Assembly (NCBI RefSeq): GCF_018122735.1
Contig: NZ_JAGRRD010000001.1
Coordinates: 3,713,475-3,777,474, forward strand
Length of the DNA stretch: 64,000 nucleotides
Source: Azoarcus sp. L1K30
GTDB taxonomy: Bacteria > Pseudomonadota > Gammaproteobacteria > Burkholderiales > Rhodocyclaceae
Reading direction: 5' to 3'
Under the pieces are notes generated by a model, which was not told the origin of the DNA, searched no databases, and saw nothing but the letters and a program-made list of their open reading frames with translations. This document shows positions 34,208 through 42,838 of the stretch, one piece after another. The position numbers were made by a program, and so were the translations under genes. The stretch's first letter is position 1; every line of letters begins with the position of its first letter.

Positions 34208-34794
34208 CGGACACGACCTCGAGCCAACGCCGCCGGACCCGCATCGCGGGAGAGAACCGCCGCCTGTTCCTTCGTCTCGGCGTGGCCGCTATCGTCATGT
34301 TCGGTTTTGGCTTTCTGCTCGTTCCCTTCTACGAGCAGATCTGCGCGGCGACCGGCATCAACAACCTGCTGCAGCCGGATACGGTCAGCGCCGACAACAC
34401 CCAGGTCGACCGGTCGCGCACGGTGCTGGTCCAGTTCGATGCCAACCTGCATGACCTGCCGTGGCGCTTTCAACCGCAGCAACGTTCGGTCCGCGTGCAT
34501 CCGGGGGAGTTGGTGCATGTCGCCTATGACGTCGCCAACACGCGCGCAGTGGCCATCACTGGCCAGGCGGTACCGAGCTACGGGCCGCAGGTGGCAGGGC
34601 AGTATTTTCGCAAGCTCGATTGCTTCTGCTTCACCCAGCAGACGCTGGCGCCGGGTGAGCAGCGGATGATGCCCCTGGTGTTCGTGCTCGATCCGAAGCT
34701 GCCCGCGGAGGTCACGACGATCACCCTGTCGTACACCTTCTTCGAAGTGCAGGGGCGCAGTGCGGCGCGGCGCGAGGATGGCGGCAAGTCATGA
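34204..34794 (+). CDS. ctaG: Cytochrome c oxidase assembly protein CtaG (Cox11)
   Basis: Copper chaperone that delivers CuB to subunit I; 196 aa. One N-terminal membrane helix (LGVAAIVMFGFGFLLVPFYEQIC) precedes a periplasmic beta domain. The copper-binding CFCF motif (LDCFCFTQQTL) is intact and followed by MMPLVFVLDP. The ATG overlaps the small peptide upstream and the stop overlaps the DUF2970 gene downstream, so the three are translationally coupled. Confidence 0.95.
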   Translation: MTDTTSSQRRRTRIAGENRRLFLRLGVAAIVMFGFGFLLVPFYEQICAATGINNLLQPDTVSADNTQVDRSRTVLVQFDANLHDLPWRFQPQQRSVRVHPGELVHVAYDVANTRAVAITGQAVPSYGPQVAGQYFRKLDCFCFTQQTLAPGEQRMMPLVFVLDPKLPAEVTTITLSYTFFEVQGRSAARREDGGKS

Positions 34795-34991
34795 GCGGGA
34801 ATACTCGCCGCGCCGGGTTCGTCAGCACGGTGAAGGCGGTGTTGTGGTCGTTCATCGGCATTCGCAAGCGCAAGGACTATCAGGACGACGCCACCTCGCT
34901 CGATCCGAAAGCGGTCGTGGTGGCCGGTGTGCTGGCTGGACTGGTATTCGTGCTCACCATCGTGGCGGTGGTGAATTGGGTGGTGAGCTAG
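34791..34991 (+). CDS. DUF2970 membrane protein
   Basis: Protein of 66 aa. An amphipathic N-terminus with the family motif TVKAVLWSFIGIRK and a DYQDDATSLDPK linker precede one C-terminal helix (AVVVAGVLAGLVFVLTIVAVVNWVV). DUF2970 genes are regular members of betaproteobacterial cytochrome oxidase clusters. An assembly role is inferred. It has an ATGA overlap with ctaG. Confidence 0.85.
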   Translation: MSGNTRRAGFVSTVKAVLWSFIGIRKRKDYQDDATSLDPKAVVVAGVLAGLVFVLTIVAVVNWVVS

Positions 34992-35007
34992 TGAGGAGGA
35001 TGCTGAA

Positions 35008-35859
35008 ATGAGCGAAACATTCGAGCGCTACTTCGTGCCGCAACCGTCGAAGTTTCCGATTCTCGGCGCGGCGGCACTGCTGCTGTTCGGCAGTGGTGCG
35101 GCAATGTGGGTGAACAAGGTCGGCGCCGGGCCGTGGATCTTCTTCTGCGGCATCGCCATTCTCATCTACATGCTGTTCGGTTGGTTCGGTCAGGTGGTGC
35201 GTGAGTCCGAGGGGGGGCTGTACGGCCGGCAGGTCGGCAAGTCCTTCCGCTGGTCGATGGGGTGGTTCATCTTTTCGGAGGTGATGTTCTTTGCCGCCTT
35301 CTTCGGCGCTTTGTTCTATGTGCGCGTCCTTGCGCTGCCGGCGCTGTCGACCGGGGAGAACGAGGCCCTGCTGTGGCAGGGATTCAGCGGTGCGTGGCCG
35401 AGTAGCGGGCCGCGTGTGGCGGATGCTTTCACGCCGATGGGGGCGTGGGGCATCCCGGCCATCAACACCCTGATACTGCTCAGCTCGGGCGCGACGCTGA
35501 CTTGGGCACACTACGGCCTGCTCAAGGGCAAGCGTTCGCAACTCAAGCTCGGCCTGCTGGTGACGATTCTGCTGGGGGCGATCTTCCTCTCGCTGCAAGC
35601 CTACGAATACACGCATGCCTACGCCGAGCTCAACCTGCGTCTCGACAGCGGGATTTACGGGTCGACCTTCTACCTGTTGACCGGCTTCCACGGCCTCCAT
35701 GTGACCGTCGGTGCGATCATGCTGACAGTGATGCTGTTTCGCTCGATCGCGGGTCACTTCACCCCTGAACACCACTTCGGCTTCGAGGCGGCAGCCTGGT
35801 ACTGGCATTTCGTGGACGTCGTGTGGCTGTTTCTCTTCGTCGTGGTGTACTGGCTTTGA
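35008..35859 (+). CDS. ctaE: Cytochrome c oxidase subunit III
   Basis: Seven-helix subunit of 283 aa. Typical blocks: WFGQVVRESEGGLYGRQVGKSFRWSMGWFIFSEVMFFAAFFGALFYVR, EYTHAYAEL and the C-terminal YWHFVDVVWLFLFVVVYWL. The Glu in FSEVMFF and the FVDVVW motif are family hallmarks. GAGGA precedes the ATG. It completes the three core subunits of the oxidase. Confidence 0.96.
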   Translation: MSETFERYFVPQPSKFPILGAAALLLFGSGAAMWVNKVGAGPWIFFCGIAILIYMLFGWFGQVVRESEGGLYGRQVGKSFRWSMGWFIFSEVMFFAAFFGALFYVRVLALPALSTGENEALLWQGFSGAWPSSGPRVADAFTPMGAWGIPAINTLILLSSGATLTWAHYGLLKGKRSQLKLGLLVTILLGAIFLSLQAYEYTHAYAELNLRLDSGIYGSTFYLLTGFHGLHVTVGAIMLTVMLFRSIAGHFTPEHHFGFEAAAWYWHFVDVVWLFLFVVVYWL

Positions 35860-35910
35860 GGCGGAGTTGGGGGGCGACGGGCAGATGCGATGGAGCGTGA
35901 GGATGGGTGA

Positions 35911-36111
35911 TCAGAGCTTGCCATCGATGAAGCCGGTGGCAAAACCGGCCATCAGCATCAGGAACAGGGTGATCGACAGCGCAACCCGGATGGCGAGCGC
36001 ACGCGCGGTTCGAGCGCTGCCGGTGCCGTCCTTGTTGCGCAGGATCGACATCAGTGCGCTGCCAAGACTGGCCACGATCAGCACGAGAAACAGGATCACC
36101 ACGATTCGCAT
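35911..36111 (-). CDS. Twin transmembrane protein (DUF2909)
   Basis: Protein of 66 aa with two hydrophobic helices (IVVILFLVLIVASLGSALMSIL and LSITLFLMLMAGFATGF) joined by a charged loop (RNKDGTGSARTAR). DUF2909 twin-helix proteins are common in betaproteobacterial cox clusters. This one is transcribed against the cluster, between ctaE and the SURF1 gene. The frame is open far upstream, but only this stretch resembles a protein family. Confidence 0.8.
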   Translation of the reverse strand: MRIVVILFLVLIVASLGSALMSILRNKDGTGSARTARALAIRVALSITLFLMLMAGFATGFIDGKL

Positions 36112-36201
36112 GTCGGTATGCTCCGGAGACAGACTGTTCGAACCCGCATTCTTGCGCGAAATGGTCTCGATGTCCGCAGTTTTGCGTGGAGCCGCGACGT
36201 G

Positions 36202-36936
36202 ATGAGACGCGCATTGCTCATCCTGCCACTCGTCGTCGGGGTGCTGATCGCCGTGTTGACCGTGCAGCTCGGCAACTGGCAGCAGCGCAGGGCGGCAGAG
36301 AAGGAGGCATTGCAGGCCCGTATCGAGCACATGATGCAGGCGCCCGCTCAGGCCCTGCGGGCCGATGCGGTGGCGCCGGCGTGGCAGCGGGTGAGACTGT
36401 CGGGCGTCTGGATGGATGCCGCCACGCGGCTGATCGACAATCGTACCCACGGCGGACAGGCCGGTTACCAAGTGGTGACGCCCTTGGTGCTGGCCGATGG
36501 CTCGGGCGCTGTGCTGGTCAATCGGGGCTGGGTGGCAGCCGGCGACCGTCGGCAGTTGCCCAGGGTGCCGGCGCCCGTGGGCGAACAACAACTCGAAGGC
36601 GTCTTGAGCGAACCGGAGACGTCGCCATTCATGCTGGCGCCGGCGTCCGAAAGCAATACGCTCCGCGTCTGGCAACACATCGATACGGTCCGTCATGCCG
36701 AGCTGCTGGCGCCGGTGCCGCTGGCGCCCTGGGTGCTGCAGCAGACTTCGGCCGCGGCAGACGGCCTGTTGCGCGACTGGCCGCCGCCCGCGGCGGGTGT
36801 CGATCGGCATCGCGCCTATGCTTTTCAATGGTACGCCCTCGCCTGCCTGGCCGCCGGCCTGAGTGCCTGGCATGGCTGGCGCCTGCTTACACGGAGATCC
36901 CATGACGACCGCCAGGCTCGACTCGCCCGTGGCTGA
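36202..36936 (+). CDS. SURF1 family cytochrome oxidase assembly protein
   Basis: Protein of 244 aa with the SURF1 layout: an N-terminal helix (LLILPLVVGVLIAVLTVQLGNWQQRRAAEK), the LSGVWMD and DNRTHGGQAGYQVVTPL blocks, VNRGWVAAG, and a C-terminal helix after HRAYAFQWYALA. SURF1 helps insert heme a into subunit I. ATG 36202 was chosen because the family starts just before the first helix. Confidence 0.92.
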   Translation: MRRALLILPLVVGVLIAVLTVQLGNWQQRRAAEKEALQARIEHMMQAPAQALRADAVAPAWQRVRLSGVWMDAATRLIDNRTHGGQAGYQVVTPLVLADGSGAVLVNRGWVAAGDRRQLPRVPAPVGEQQLEGVLSEPETSPFMLAPASESNTLRVWQHIDTVRHAELLAPVPLAPWVLQQTSAAADGLLRDWPPPAAGVDRHRAYAFQWYALACLAAGLSAWHGWRLLTRRSHDDRQARLARG

Positions 36937-37540
36937 TGCCGTCGCGAAGAAGGACGCGCGTGGCAATGGCCGCCGTACGCTGCTGCTGCTCGCCTTTATC
37001 TGCATCTTGCCGGTGCTCGCATCCTATTTCATGTTCTATGTGTGGCCGCCGCAGGGACGGGTCAATCACGGAGACCTGGTGACGCCAACTCCCTTGCCCG
37101 CGACCGTGCTGCCGGGCGCGGGTGGGCAGGGCGATCTGCGAAGTGAAGAACTCGAGGGGCGGTGGACCCTGCTCTTCGTTGGTCCGGCTGCCTGCACGGA
37201 GGCGTGCGCGCGCGCGGCCTATGTGTCGCGTCAGGTCCGGATCGCACAGGCCAAGGAGATGGCGCGTGTCGGGCGGGTGTGGTTGCTAGAGGACGCCGCC
37301 GACCCGCAGGTGTCGGTGCTCGAGCGGCAGGCGGATCTGCGCCTTGCCCGCGCCGACGCCGCCTGGCTGGCGGCGCTGCCCTCGGCCGCGCCGGGCTCGG
37401 TGTGGCTGATCGATCCGCTGGGCAACGTGATGATGCATTTTGCCGATGATGTCGATACGACCGCCGCGGCGCGTGCGATGAGCAAGGACTTGCAGCGTCT
37501 GCTCAAGTATTCCGCGCTGGGGCGTGGAGGCCGCGAATGA
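36902..37540 (+). CDS. Membrane-anchored protein with degenerate thioredoxin/SCO-like fold
   Basis: Protein of 212 aa. ATG 36902 follows GGAG and overlaps the SURF1 C-terminus. One helix (LLLLAFICILPVLASYFMFYVW) is followed by a periplasmic part with GRWTLLFVGPAACTEACARAAYVSRQVRIA and a late VWLIDPLGNVMMHF. This resembles SCO/peroxiredoxin topology; the CxxxC of SCO proteins (Cys-Thr-Glu-Ala-Cys) is present, so copper or disulfide chemistry is possible. It has a fixed place between SURF1 and ctaA in related clusters. Not recognised as a named family. Confidence 0.75.
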   Translation: MTTARLDSPVADAVAKKDARGNGRRTLLLLAFICILPVLASYFMFYVWPPQGRVNHGDLVTPTPLPATVLPGAGGQGDLRSEELEGRWTLLFVGPAACTEACARAAYVSRQVRIAQAKEMARVGRVWLLEDAADPQVSVLERQADLRLARADAAWLAALPSAAPGSVWLIDPLGNVMMHFADDVDTTAAARAMSKDLQRLLKYSALGRGGRE

Positions 37541-38583
37541 GACTTTACGGCCGACTCGTGCTGATCGCGCTGGCACTGACCGCGGTGGTCGTGGTGTTCG
37601 GCGCCTACGTGCGCCTGTCCGATGCCGGACTGGGCTGTCCCGACTGGCCCGGTTGTTATGGGCAGCTCTCGCCCCATCATGCAGCCGACGATATCCTCGG
37701 CGCGCATGCCGCCGATCCGAATGGTCCCGTCAGTCTGCCCAAGGCATGGAAGGAAATGCTGCATCGCTACCTTGCCGCCAGTCTCGGCTTGCTGATCCTT
37801 GCCATCGCCGTGCTGGCCTGGCGTCATCGGACAAGGGGCGAGACCTCGCCGTGGGTGGCGACGGCGCTCGTGGGCGTCGTGATCTTCCAGGGGCTGCTGG
37901 GCAAATGGACGGTGACCCTGCTGCTCAAGCCTGCCATCGTCACCGGACACCTGCTGGGTGGATTGACCACGCTGGCCTTGCTGACCTGGCTCGCGATGCG
38001 CGCGACCGGCGTGAGACGGAATCCGGTTTCCGCGCGTTGGATGTGGGCGGCCCGTGCCGCGCTGTTGCTGCTGTTCGTCCAGATTGCCCTCGGCGGCTGG
38101 ACGAGCACCAACTATGCCGCGCTTGCATGCACCGATTTTCCGACCTGCCATGGCAGCCTGTGGCCCGAGGCCGACTACGGTCATGCCTTTCATGTTGTAC
38201 GCGAACTGGGCATGACCGCCGAGGGCGAATTGCTGCCCTTAACCGCGTTGACGGCGATCCACTGGGCACACCGGATGGGCGCGGTGCTTGTCGGCACGGC
38301 ATTGCTGGCGCTGGGTTGGGCGTTGGCGCGGCGGGTACCGACGGCCGGTAGCGGCGTGGCGCTGATTGCCGCAGTGCTGGTCCAAGTCTGCATCGGTATC
38401 GCCAATGTTGTGCTCTCTCTGCCATTGCCGCTGGCGGCAATGCATAACGCCGGGGCAGCGCTGCTGGTGGTTCTGGTGGTGTCGATCAACTATCGCCTGC
38501 GGCCACTTGCGCAGCCGGCGGCGGGCAGCGTGCCGCTTGCGCAGATGCTGCAGCTGTCTTCTCGGTCGCGCCATGGCGCCTGA
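37537..38583 (+). CDS. ctaA: Heme A synthase CtaA (Cox15)
   Basis: Oxidises the methyl group of heme O to the formyl of heme A. Length is 348 aa with about eight helices. Key blocks: VFGAYVRLSDAGLGCPDWPGCYG, HRYLAASLG, GLLGKWTVTLLLKPAIVTGHLLGG, STNYAALACTDFPTCHG and AIHWAHRMGA. The histidines are heme ligands and the cysteine pairs follow the family pattern. ATG 37537 overlaps the upstream stop by 4 nt. Confidence 0.95.
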   Translation: MRLYGRLVLIALALTAVVVVFGAYVRLSDAGLGCPDWPGCYGQLSPHHAADDILGAHAADPNGPVSLPKAWKEMLHRYLAASLGLLILAIAVLAWRHRTRGETSPWVATALVGVVIFQGLLGKWTVTLLLKPAIVTGHLLGGLTTLALLTWLAMRATGVRRNPVSARWMWAARAALLLLFVQIALGGWTSTNYAALACTDFPTCHGSLWPEADYGHAFHVVRELGMTAEGELLPLTALTAIHWAHRMGAVLVGTALLALGWALARRVPTAGSGVALIAAVLVQVCIGIANVVLSLPLPLAAMHNAGAALLVVLVVSINYRLRPLAQPAAGSVPLAQMLQLSSRSRHGA

Positions 38584-38613
38584 CCCCTCGAATCCGTCGG
38601 AAGGAGTGCTCAC

Positions 38614-39513
38614 ATGAAAACCCTCGCGCTGGGTCATGCGTCCGCCAGCAACCGTCTGCATGCCTTCTATGTGCTGACCAAGCCACGGGTCAATGCGCTG
38701 ATCGTCTTTTGTGCGGTGATCGGGATGTTCCTTGCCGTGCCAGATGGTCTGCCCGGCGCCGTCACCGTCTTTTGCGCCACGCTCGGCATTGCCTGTGTGG
38801 CCGGCGCGGCGGCCGCGATGAACTGCCTGATCGAACAGGGAATCGATGCCCGCATGGCCCGCACGCGGGCCCGGCCCTTGCCCCGGGGCGAGTTGGCGTC
38901 GCGAGAAGTGGCAGCCTTTTCTGCCGTGCTGGGGGGCTCGGGTCTGCTGCTGCTGCATCAGACGGTGAATCCCCTGACGATGTGGCTCACGCTGGCCACT
39001 TTTGTCGGCTACGCGGTGGTGTATACCATTTTCCTGAAGCCCCGCACGCCGCAGAACATCGTCATCGGCGGCGCCTCGGGGGCCATGCCGCCGGTGCTGG
39101 GCTGGGCCGCCGTCACCGGAGAGGTGAGTGCCGACGCCTTGCTCCTCTTTCTCATCATTTTTGCATGGACGCCGCCGCATTTCTGGGCGCTGGCGCTGTA
39201 CCGGACCGCTGACTATGCGCGTGCAGGGCTGCCCATGCTGCCGGTGACCCATGGCCCGGAATACACGCGGCTATCCGTGCTGCTCTACACCCTGATCCTG
39301 TTCGGCGTGACCCTGCTGCCGTTTGCCACGCGGATGAGTGGGGCGATCTACCTCGCGGCCGCGGTGGCGCTGGGCATGCGCTTCATCCATTTTGCCTGGT
39401 GCCTGTATCGGGATTACAGTGATGCACTGGCGCGCCGGACTTTCCGCTTTTCCATCCTCTATCTATCATTGCTGTTCGCCGCGTTGCTTGCGGATCATTA
39501 CCTGCGTTTCTGA
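38614..39513 (+). CDS. ctaB: Protoheme IX farnesyltransferase (heme O synthase)
   Basis: UbiA-family prenyltransferase of 299 aa that converts heme B to heme O. The Asp-rich active site is in [21 protein letters not shown] (N-x3-D-x2-D-x4-R form). A second site is near [16 protein letters not shown]. About nine helices are present. AAGGAG lies 9 nt before the ATG. With ctaA it supplies heme A to the oxidase encoded upstream. Confidence 0.95.
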   Translation: MKTLALGHASASNRLHAFYVLTKPRVNALIVFCAVIGMFLAVPDGLPGAVTVFCATLGIACVAGAAAAMNCLIEQGIDARMARTRARPLPRGELASREVAAFSAVLGGSGLLLLHQTVNPLTMWLTLATFVGYAVVYTIFLKPRTPQNIVIGGASGAMPPVLGWAAVTGEVSADALLLFLIIFAWTPPHFWALALYRTADYARAGLPMLPVTHGPEYTRLSVLLYTLILFGVTLLPFATRMSGAIYLAAAVALGMRFIHFAWCLYRDYSDALARRTFRFSILYLSLLFAALLADHYLRF

Positions 39514-39522
39514 CCCTCTCCG

Positions 39523-40101
39523 ATGCTTCGTTCCCTGATCGTGGCGGCCGCCGCCGTACTGGCCGCCGCCTGTTCCGCTCCGCCTTCCTTTCATGCCACG
39601 GACATCACCGGCGCCGACTATGGCAAGACGCTCGCACTGCGCGATCACAATGGCACGCCGCGTACGCTCGCCGATTTTCACGGCAAGGTGGTGACGATCT
39701 TTTTCGGCTATACCCAGTGCCCCGACGTATGTCCGACCAATCTGTCGACGATGAGCGAGGTGATGCGCAAGCTGGGCAAGGATGCGGACCGTGTTCAGGT
39801 GCTGTTCGTCACCGTCGACCCCGAACGCGACACTGCTGAGTTGCTGGCACAGTACGTGCCAGCGTTCGACAAGCGCTTTCTGGGCCTGCTAGGCGACGCC
39901 GAGGCCACCGCTGCGGCAGCCAAGGATTTTCGTGTGGTCTATCGCAAGAGCGGGGATACGGCGAGCGGGCACTACACCGTCGATCATTCGGCCGGTACCT
40001 ACGTCTTCGATCCGTCGGGCAGGCTGCGTCTGTACGTCCGGCATGGTGAGACTGCGGACAACATCAGCGCAGATATCCGTCGATTGCTCGACGGGGGCTG
40101 A
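39523..40101 (+). CDS. SCO family copper chaperone (SenC), lipoprotein
   Basis: Protein of 192 aa with a lipoprotein signal (LAAAC, Cys about residue 17). The thioredoxin-fold domain has the copper site CPDVC in FFGYTQCPDVCPTNLS, with the third ligand His in VDHSAGTYVF. It delivers copper to CuA of subunit II in known systems. It is the last gene of the cox cluster, followed by a terminator. Confidence 0.93.
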   Translation: MLRSLIVAAAAVLAAACSAPPSFHATDITGADYGKTLALRDHNGTPRTLADFHGKVVTIFFGYTQCPDVCPTNLSTMSEVMRKLGKDADRVQVLFVTVDPERDTAELLAQYVPAFDKRFLGLLGDAEATAAAAKDFRVVYRKSGDTASGHYTVDHSAGTYVFDPSGRLRLYVRHGETADNISADIRRLLDGG

Positions 40102-40106
40102 AATGC

Positions 40107-40134
40107 AAACGGCAGCGTTGCCGCTGCCGTTTTT
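40107..40134 (+). terminator. Terminator of the cox cluster
   Basis: A perfect 11-bp stem (AAACGGCAGCG / CGCTGCCGTTT) with a 4-nt loop is followed by a T run. It also reads as a hairpin with a T-rich flank on the minus strand, so it could end rpoH transcription too. Confidence 0.88.
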
Positions 40135-40157
40135 CGGGATGGCGCCGTGAGAAGCGT

Positions 40158-41012
40158 TCAGGCGGCTTCGGTAAGCAGTCCGCGCATTTTCTGCATGGCC
40201 TTGGCTTCGATCTGGCGGATGCGCTCGGCGGACACACCGTACTCGGCCGCCAGTTCGTGCAGCGTGGCGCTGTCACCTTCAGTCAGCCAGCGGCGCTGCA
40301 CGATCGCGCGGCTGCGGTCATCGAGTGAGCCCAGTGCATCGCGCAGGCCTTCGTCCTGCAGGCGGGCCATTTCGGCCTGCTCGAGCACTTCGGAAGGTTC
40401 CGCGTGGGGGTCGGGCAGGTACGCGATCGGTGCGAAACGGTCGTCCTCGTCATCGCCGCTGCCATCGAGCGTCATCTCGCGGCCGCCGAGGCGGGTCTCC
40501 ATTTCCACCACTTCTTCGGGCTTGACGCCGAGTTGGGTGGCGATCGCCTGCACGTCGGCCGGATTCAGGGTATTGCTGTCCTTCTTCATGCTGCGCAGGT
40601 TGAAGAACAGCTTGCGCTGGGCCTTGGTGGTGGCAATCTTGACCAAGCGCCAGTTCTTCACGATGTATTCGTGAATCTCGGCCTTGATCCAGTGAATGGC
40701 GAACGACACCAGGCGTACGCCGCGCGCGGGGTCGAAGCGCTTGACGGCCTTCATCAGGCCGATGTTGCCTTCCTGGATGAGATCGGCGTGTGGCAGGCCA
40801 TAACCGAGGTAACCGCGGGCGATGGAGACCACCACGCGCAGGTGTGACATGACCAGCTGACGGGCCGCCTCGACATCACCATCGTCGCGCAGCCGGGTCG
40901 CCAGGCTCACCTCCTCCTGCTCGGTGAGCATCGGAAGGCGGTTCACCGACTGGATGTACTGGTCGATGCTGCCGGTGGCTGACAGAACGGGAAACGACAA
41001 AGCTTGTGACAT
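40158..41012 (-). CDS. rpoH: RNA polymerase heat-shock sigma factor RpoH (sigma-32)
   Basis: Sigma-70-family factor of 284 aa. Region 2 contains HLRVVVSIARGYLGYGLPHADLIQEGNIGLMKAV and LVSFAIHWIKAEIHEYI. The RpoH box QRKLFFNLR is present just after. Region 4.2 is HELAAEYGVSAERIRQIEAKAM. AGGAGG lies before the ATG. It directs transcription of chaperone and protease genes on heat shock. A perfect CIRCE element lies 28 bp before the start codon. Confidence 0.97.
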   Translation of the reverse strand: MSQALSFPVLSATGSIDQYIQSVNRLPMLTEQEEVSLATRLRDDGDVEAARQLVMSHLRVVVSIARGYLGYGLPHADLIQEGNIGLMKAVKRFDPARGVRLVSFAIHWIKAEIHEYIVKNWRLVKIATTKAQRKLFFNLRSMKKDSNTLNPADVQAIATQLGVKPEEVVEMETRLGGREMTLDGSGDDEDDRFAPIAYLPDPHAEPSEVLEQAEMARLQDEGLRDALGSLDDRSRAIVQRRWLTEGDSATLHELAAEYGVSAERIRQIEAKAMQKMRGLLTEAA

Positions 41013-41039
41013 TGATTCAGGTCCTCCTCGAACCGAATA

Positions 41040-41066
41040 TTAGCACTCGCTGCGTCTGAGTGCTAA
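41040..41066. promoter_or_regulatory. CIRCE element (HrcA operator) before rpoH
   Basis: TTAGCACTC-N9-GAGTGCTAA is a perfect match to the CIRCE consensus, including the 9-bp spacer. On the minus strand it overlaps a candidate promoter (weak -35 TAGCAC, 17 bp, -10 TAATAT). HrcA would repress rpoH in unstressed cells. Confidence 0.92.
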
Positions 41067-41213
41067 CGCTTGCAAGAGTTCCCTGTGCGATGTGGAAGCC
41101 GGTCCTGCAAACGCCGTGTGGCCCGAGGCTGGCATGCGCGGTGCGAAGTGTGCTCGGGGCCGCACCGGGATGAGCGATAATCGCGGCCCGACTTCACTCA
41201 TGGACGCGAACAC

Positions 41214-42686
41214 ATGCCCCAGGCCTTGGCGCTGATGGTGCAGGGCACCACCTCCGATGCGGGAAAGAGCACGCTGGTTGCCGGGCTGGCGCGCGCGCTG
41301 GTGAGGCGCGGACTGCGGGTGGCGCCGTTCAAGCCGCAGAACATGGCGCTCAATTCGGCGGTTACCGCGGACGGCGGCGAGATCGGTCGGGCCCAGGCGC
41401 TGCAGGCGGTGGCAGCGCGCATTGCGCCGCATACCGACTTCAACCCGGTGCTGCTCAAGCCGTCGTCCGATATCGGGGCGCAGGTCATCATCCATGGACG
41501 CGCGGCCGCGAATCTCTCGGCTCGGGATTATCACAACTACAAGCCGACTGCGATGGCTGCGGTCATGCAGTCGTGGCAGAGGCTGACGGCCGCCTACGAC
41601 TGGGTGCTGGTCGAGGGCGCGGGCAGTCCGGCTGAAATCAACCTGCGCGATCGCGACATCGCCAACATGGGCTTTGCCGAGGCCGCTGACGTGCCGGTCA
41701 TTCTGGTGGCCGATATCGATCGCGGCGGCGTGTTCGCGCATCTGGTCGGGACGCTCGATCTGCTGTCACCGTCGGAGCGGGCGCGGGTAAAGGGCTTCGT
41801 GATCAATCGTTTTCGTGGCGACATCGGTCTGCTGCAGTCCGGCCTCGACTGGCTGGAGTCGCGCACGGGGCGGCCGGTTTTCGGGGTGTTGCCTTACCTG
41901 CACGGGCTGTTTCTCGATGCCGAGGACGCACTCGCCGACGCGGCGCTCGATGGCGGTGGCGAGGCAGCCGTGTTGCGGGTGGTGGCGCCGGTCTACCCCC
42001 GGATCTCGAATCACACCGATCTTGATGCCTTGCGCTTGCACCCGCAGGTGGACTTTCGCTGGGTGGGGCCGGGGCAGGCGATGCCCGCAGCCGACCTCAT
42101 CGTATTGCCGGGTTCGAAGAGCGTGCAGGCTGATCTGGCATGGCTGCGCGAACAGGGCTGGGACGCCGCGATGCTGAGACACTTGCGCTATGGCGGCAAG
42201 GTGGTGGGGATCTGCGGCGGCTTTCAGATGCTGGGGCGTACGCTGGGTGATCCGCATGGTGTCGAGGGCGGCGTGGGGAGCGTGCCCGGTCTCAGTGTGC
42301 TCGATATGGATACGGTACTCGAGCGCGAAAAGCAACTTGAGAATGTTACCGGCACGCTCTGCCTGAATGCTGCGGCAGCGGTCCGCGGCTACGAGATCCA
42401 CATGGGTGTCTCTTCCGGCCCGGCCTTGCAGCGACCGGCGCTGCTGCTGGCCGACGGACGGCCGGATGGGGCGCTGTCGGCCGACGGCCAGGTGATGGGA
42501 ACCTACGTGCACGGGCTGTTCGACACCCCGGATGCGCTGGATGCGCTGTTGCGCTGGGCCGGGGCGGAAGGCGACGTGACCCGCGTCGATCTGACGGTCC
42601 GTCGCGAAGCCGATCTCGACCGTCTTGCCGATGCAATCGAGGCGGCTGTCGATATCGACGGTCTGCTTGCGGCCGCTGCCGCCTGA
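41214..42686 (+). CDS. cobQ: Cobyric acid synthase CobQ/CbiP
   Basis: Glutamine-dependent amidotransferase of 490 aa that amidates four side chains of adenosyl-cobyrinic a,c-diamide. The N-terminal ATPase domain has [19 protein letters not shown] and [10 protein letters not shown]. The C-terminal class I glutamine amidotransferase domain has the nucleophile in [12 protein letters not shown] and the His in GTYVHGLFD. No other cobalamin synthesis gene is adjacent and I see no cobalamin riboswitch upstream. It is divergent from rpoH. Confidence 0.96.
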   Translation: MPQALALMVQGTTSDAGKSTLVAGLARALVRRGLRVAPFKPQNMALNSAVTADGGEIGRAQALQAVAARIAPHTDFNPVLLKPSSDIGAQVIIHGRAAANLSARDYHNYKPTAMAAVMQSWQRLTAAYDWVLVEGAGSPAEINLRDRDIANMGFAEAADVPVILVADIDRGGVFAHLVGTLDLLSPSERARVKGFVINRFRGDIGLLQSGLDWLESRTGRPVFGVLPYLHGLFLDAEDALADAALDGGGEAAVLRVVAPVYPRISNHTDLDALRLHPQVDFRWVGPGQAMPAADLIVLPGSKSVQADLAWLREQGWDAAMLRHLRYGGKVVGICGGFQMLGRTLGDPHGVEGGVGSVPGLSVLDMDTVLEREKQLENVTGTLCLNAAAAVRGYEIHMGVSSGPALQRPALLLADGRPDGALSADGQVMGTYVHGLFDTPDALDALLRWAGAEGDVTRVDLTVRREADLDRLADAIEAAVDIDGLLAAAAA

Positions 42687-42704
42687 ACCATCACACCACG
42701 CCGT

Positions 42705-42838
42705 CTAGTGTAGTGGTGCGTGCTGTTTGGCACTTAAGGTGGCACAACGAAGCACCCTCCCCTTCAAGGGGAGGAGCCCATCAACGACCGCAATCGCCAC
42801 CTACGATAAGTGCCATCAAGAGCGCATCACTACACTAG
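42705..42838. repeat. 134-bp foldback element (MITE-like)
   Basis: Terminal inverted repeats of 16 bp (CTAGTGTAGTGGTGCG and CGCATCACTACACTAG, one mismatch) enclose further paired arms: TGGCACTTA with TAAGTGCCA, AGGTGGC with GCCACCT. The centre is a perfect 9-bp hairpin, CCTCCCCTT / AAGGGGAGG. The whole unit can fold on itself. It has no ORF. The right terminus supplies the TAG stop of the enoyl-CoA hydratase gene. It could be a MITE, a foldback repeat or a bidirectional terminator. Confidence 0.75.

Noticed and set aside
41067-41213. Cobalamin riboswitch before cobQ
   Set aside because: No B12 box or characteristic stem pattern is seen in the short leader.
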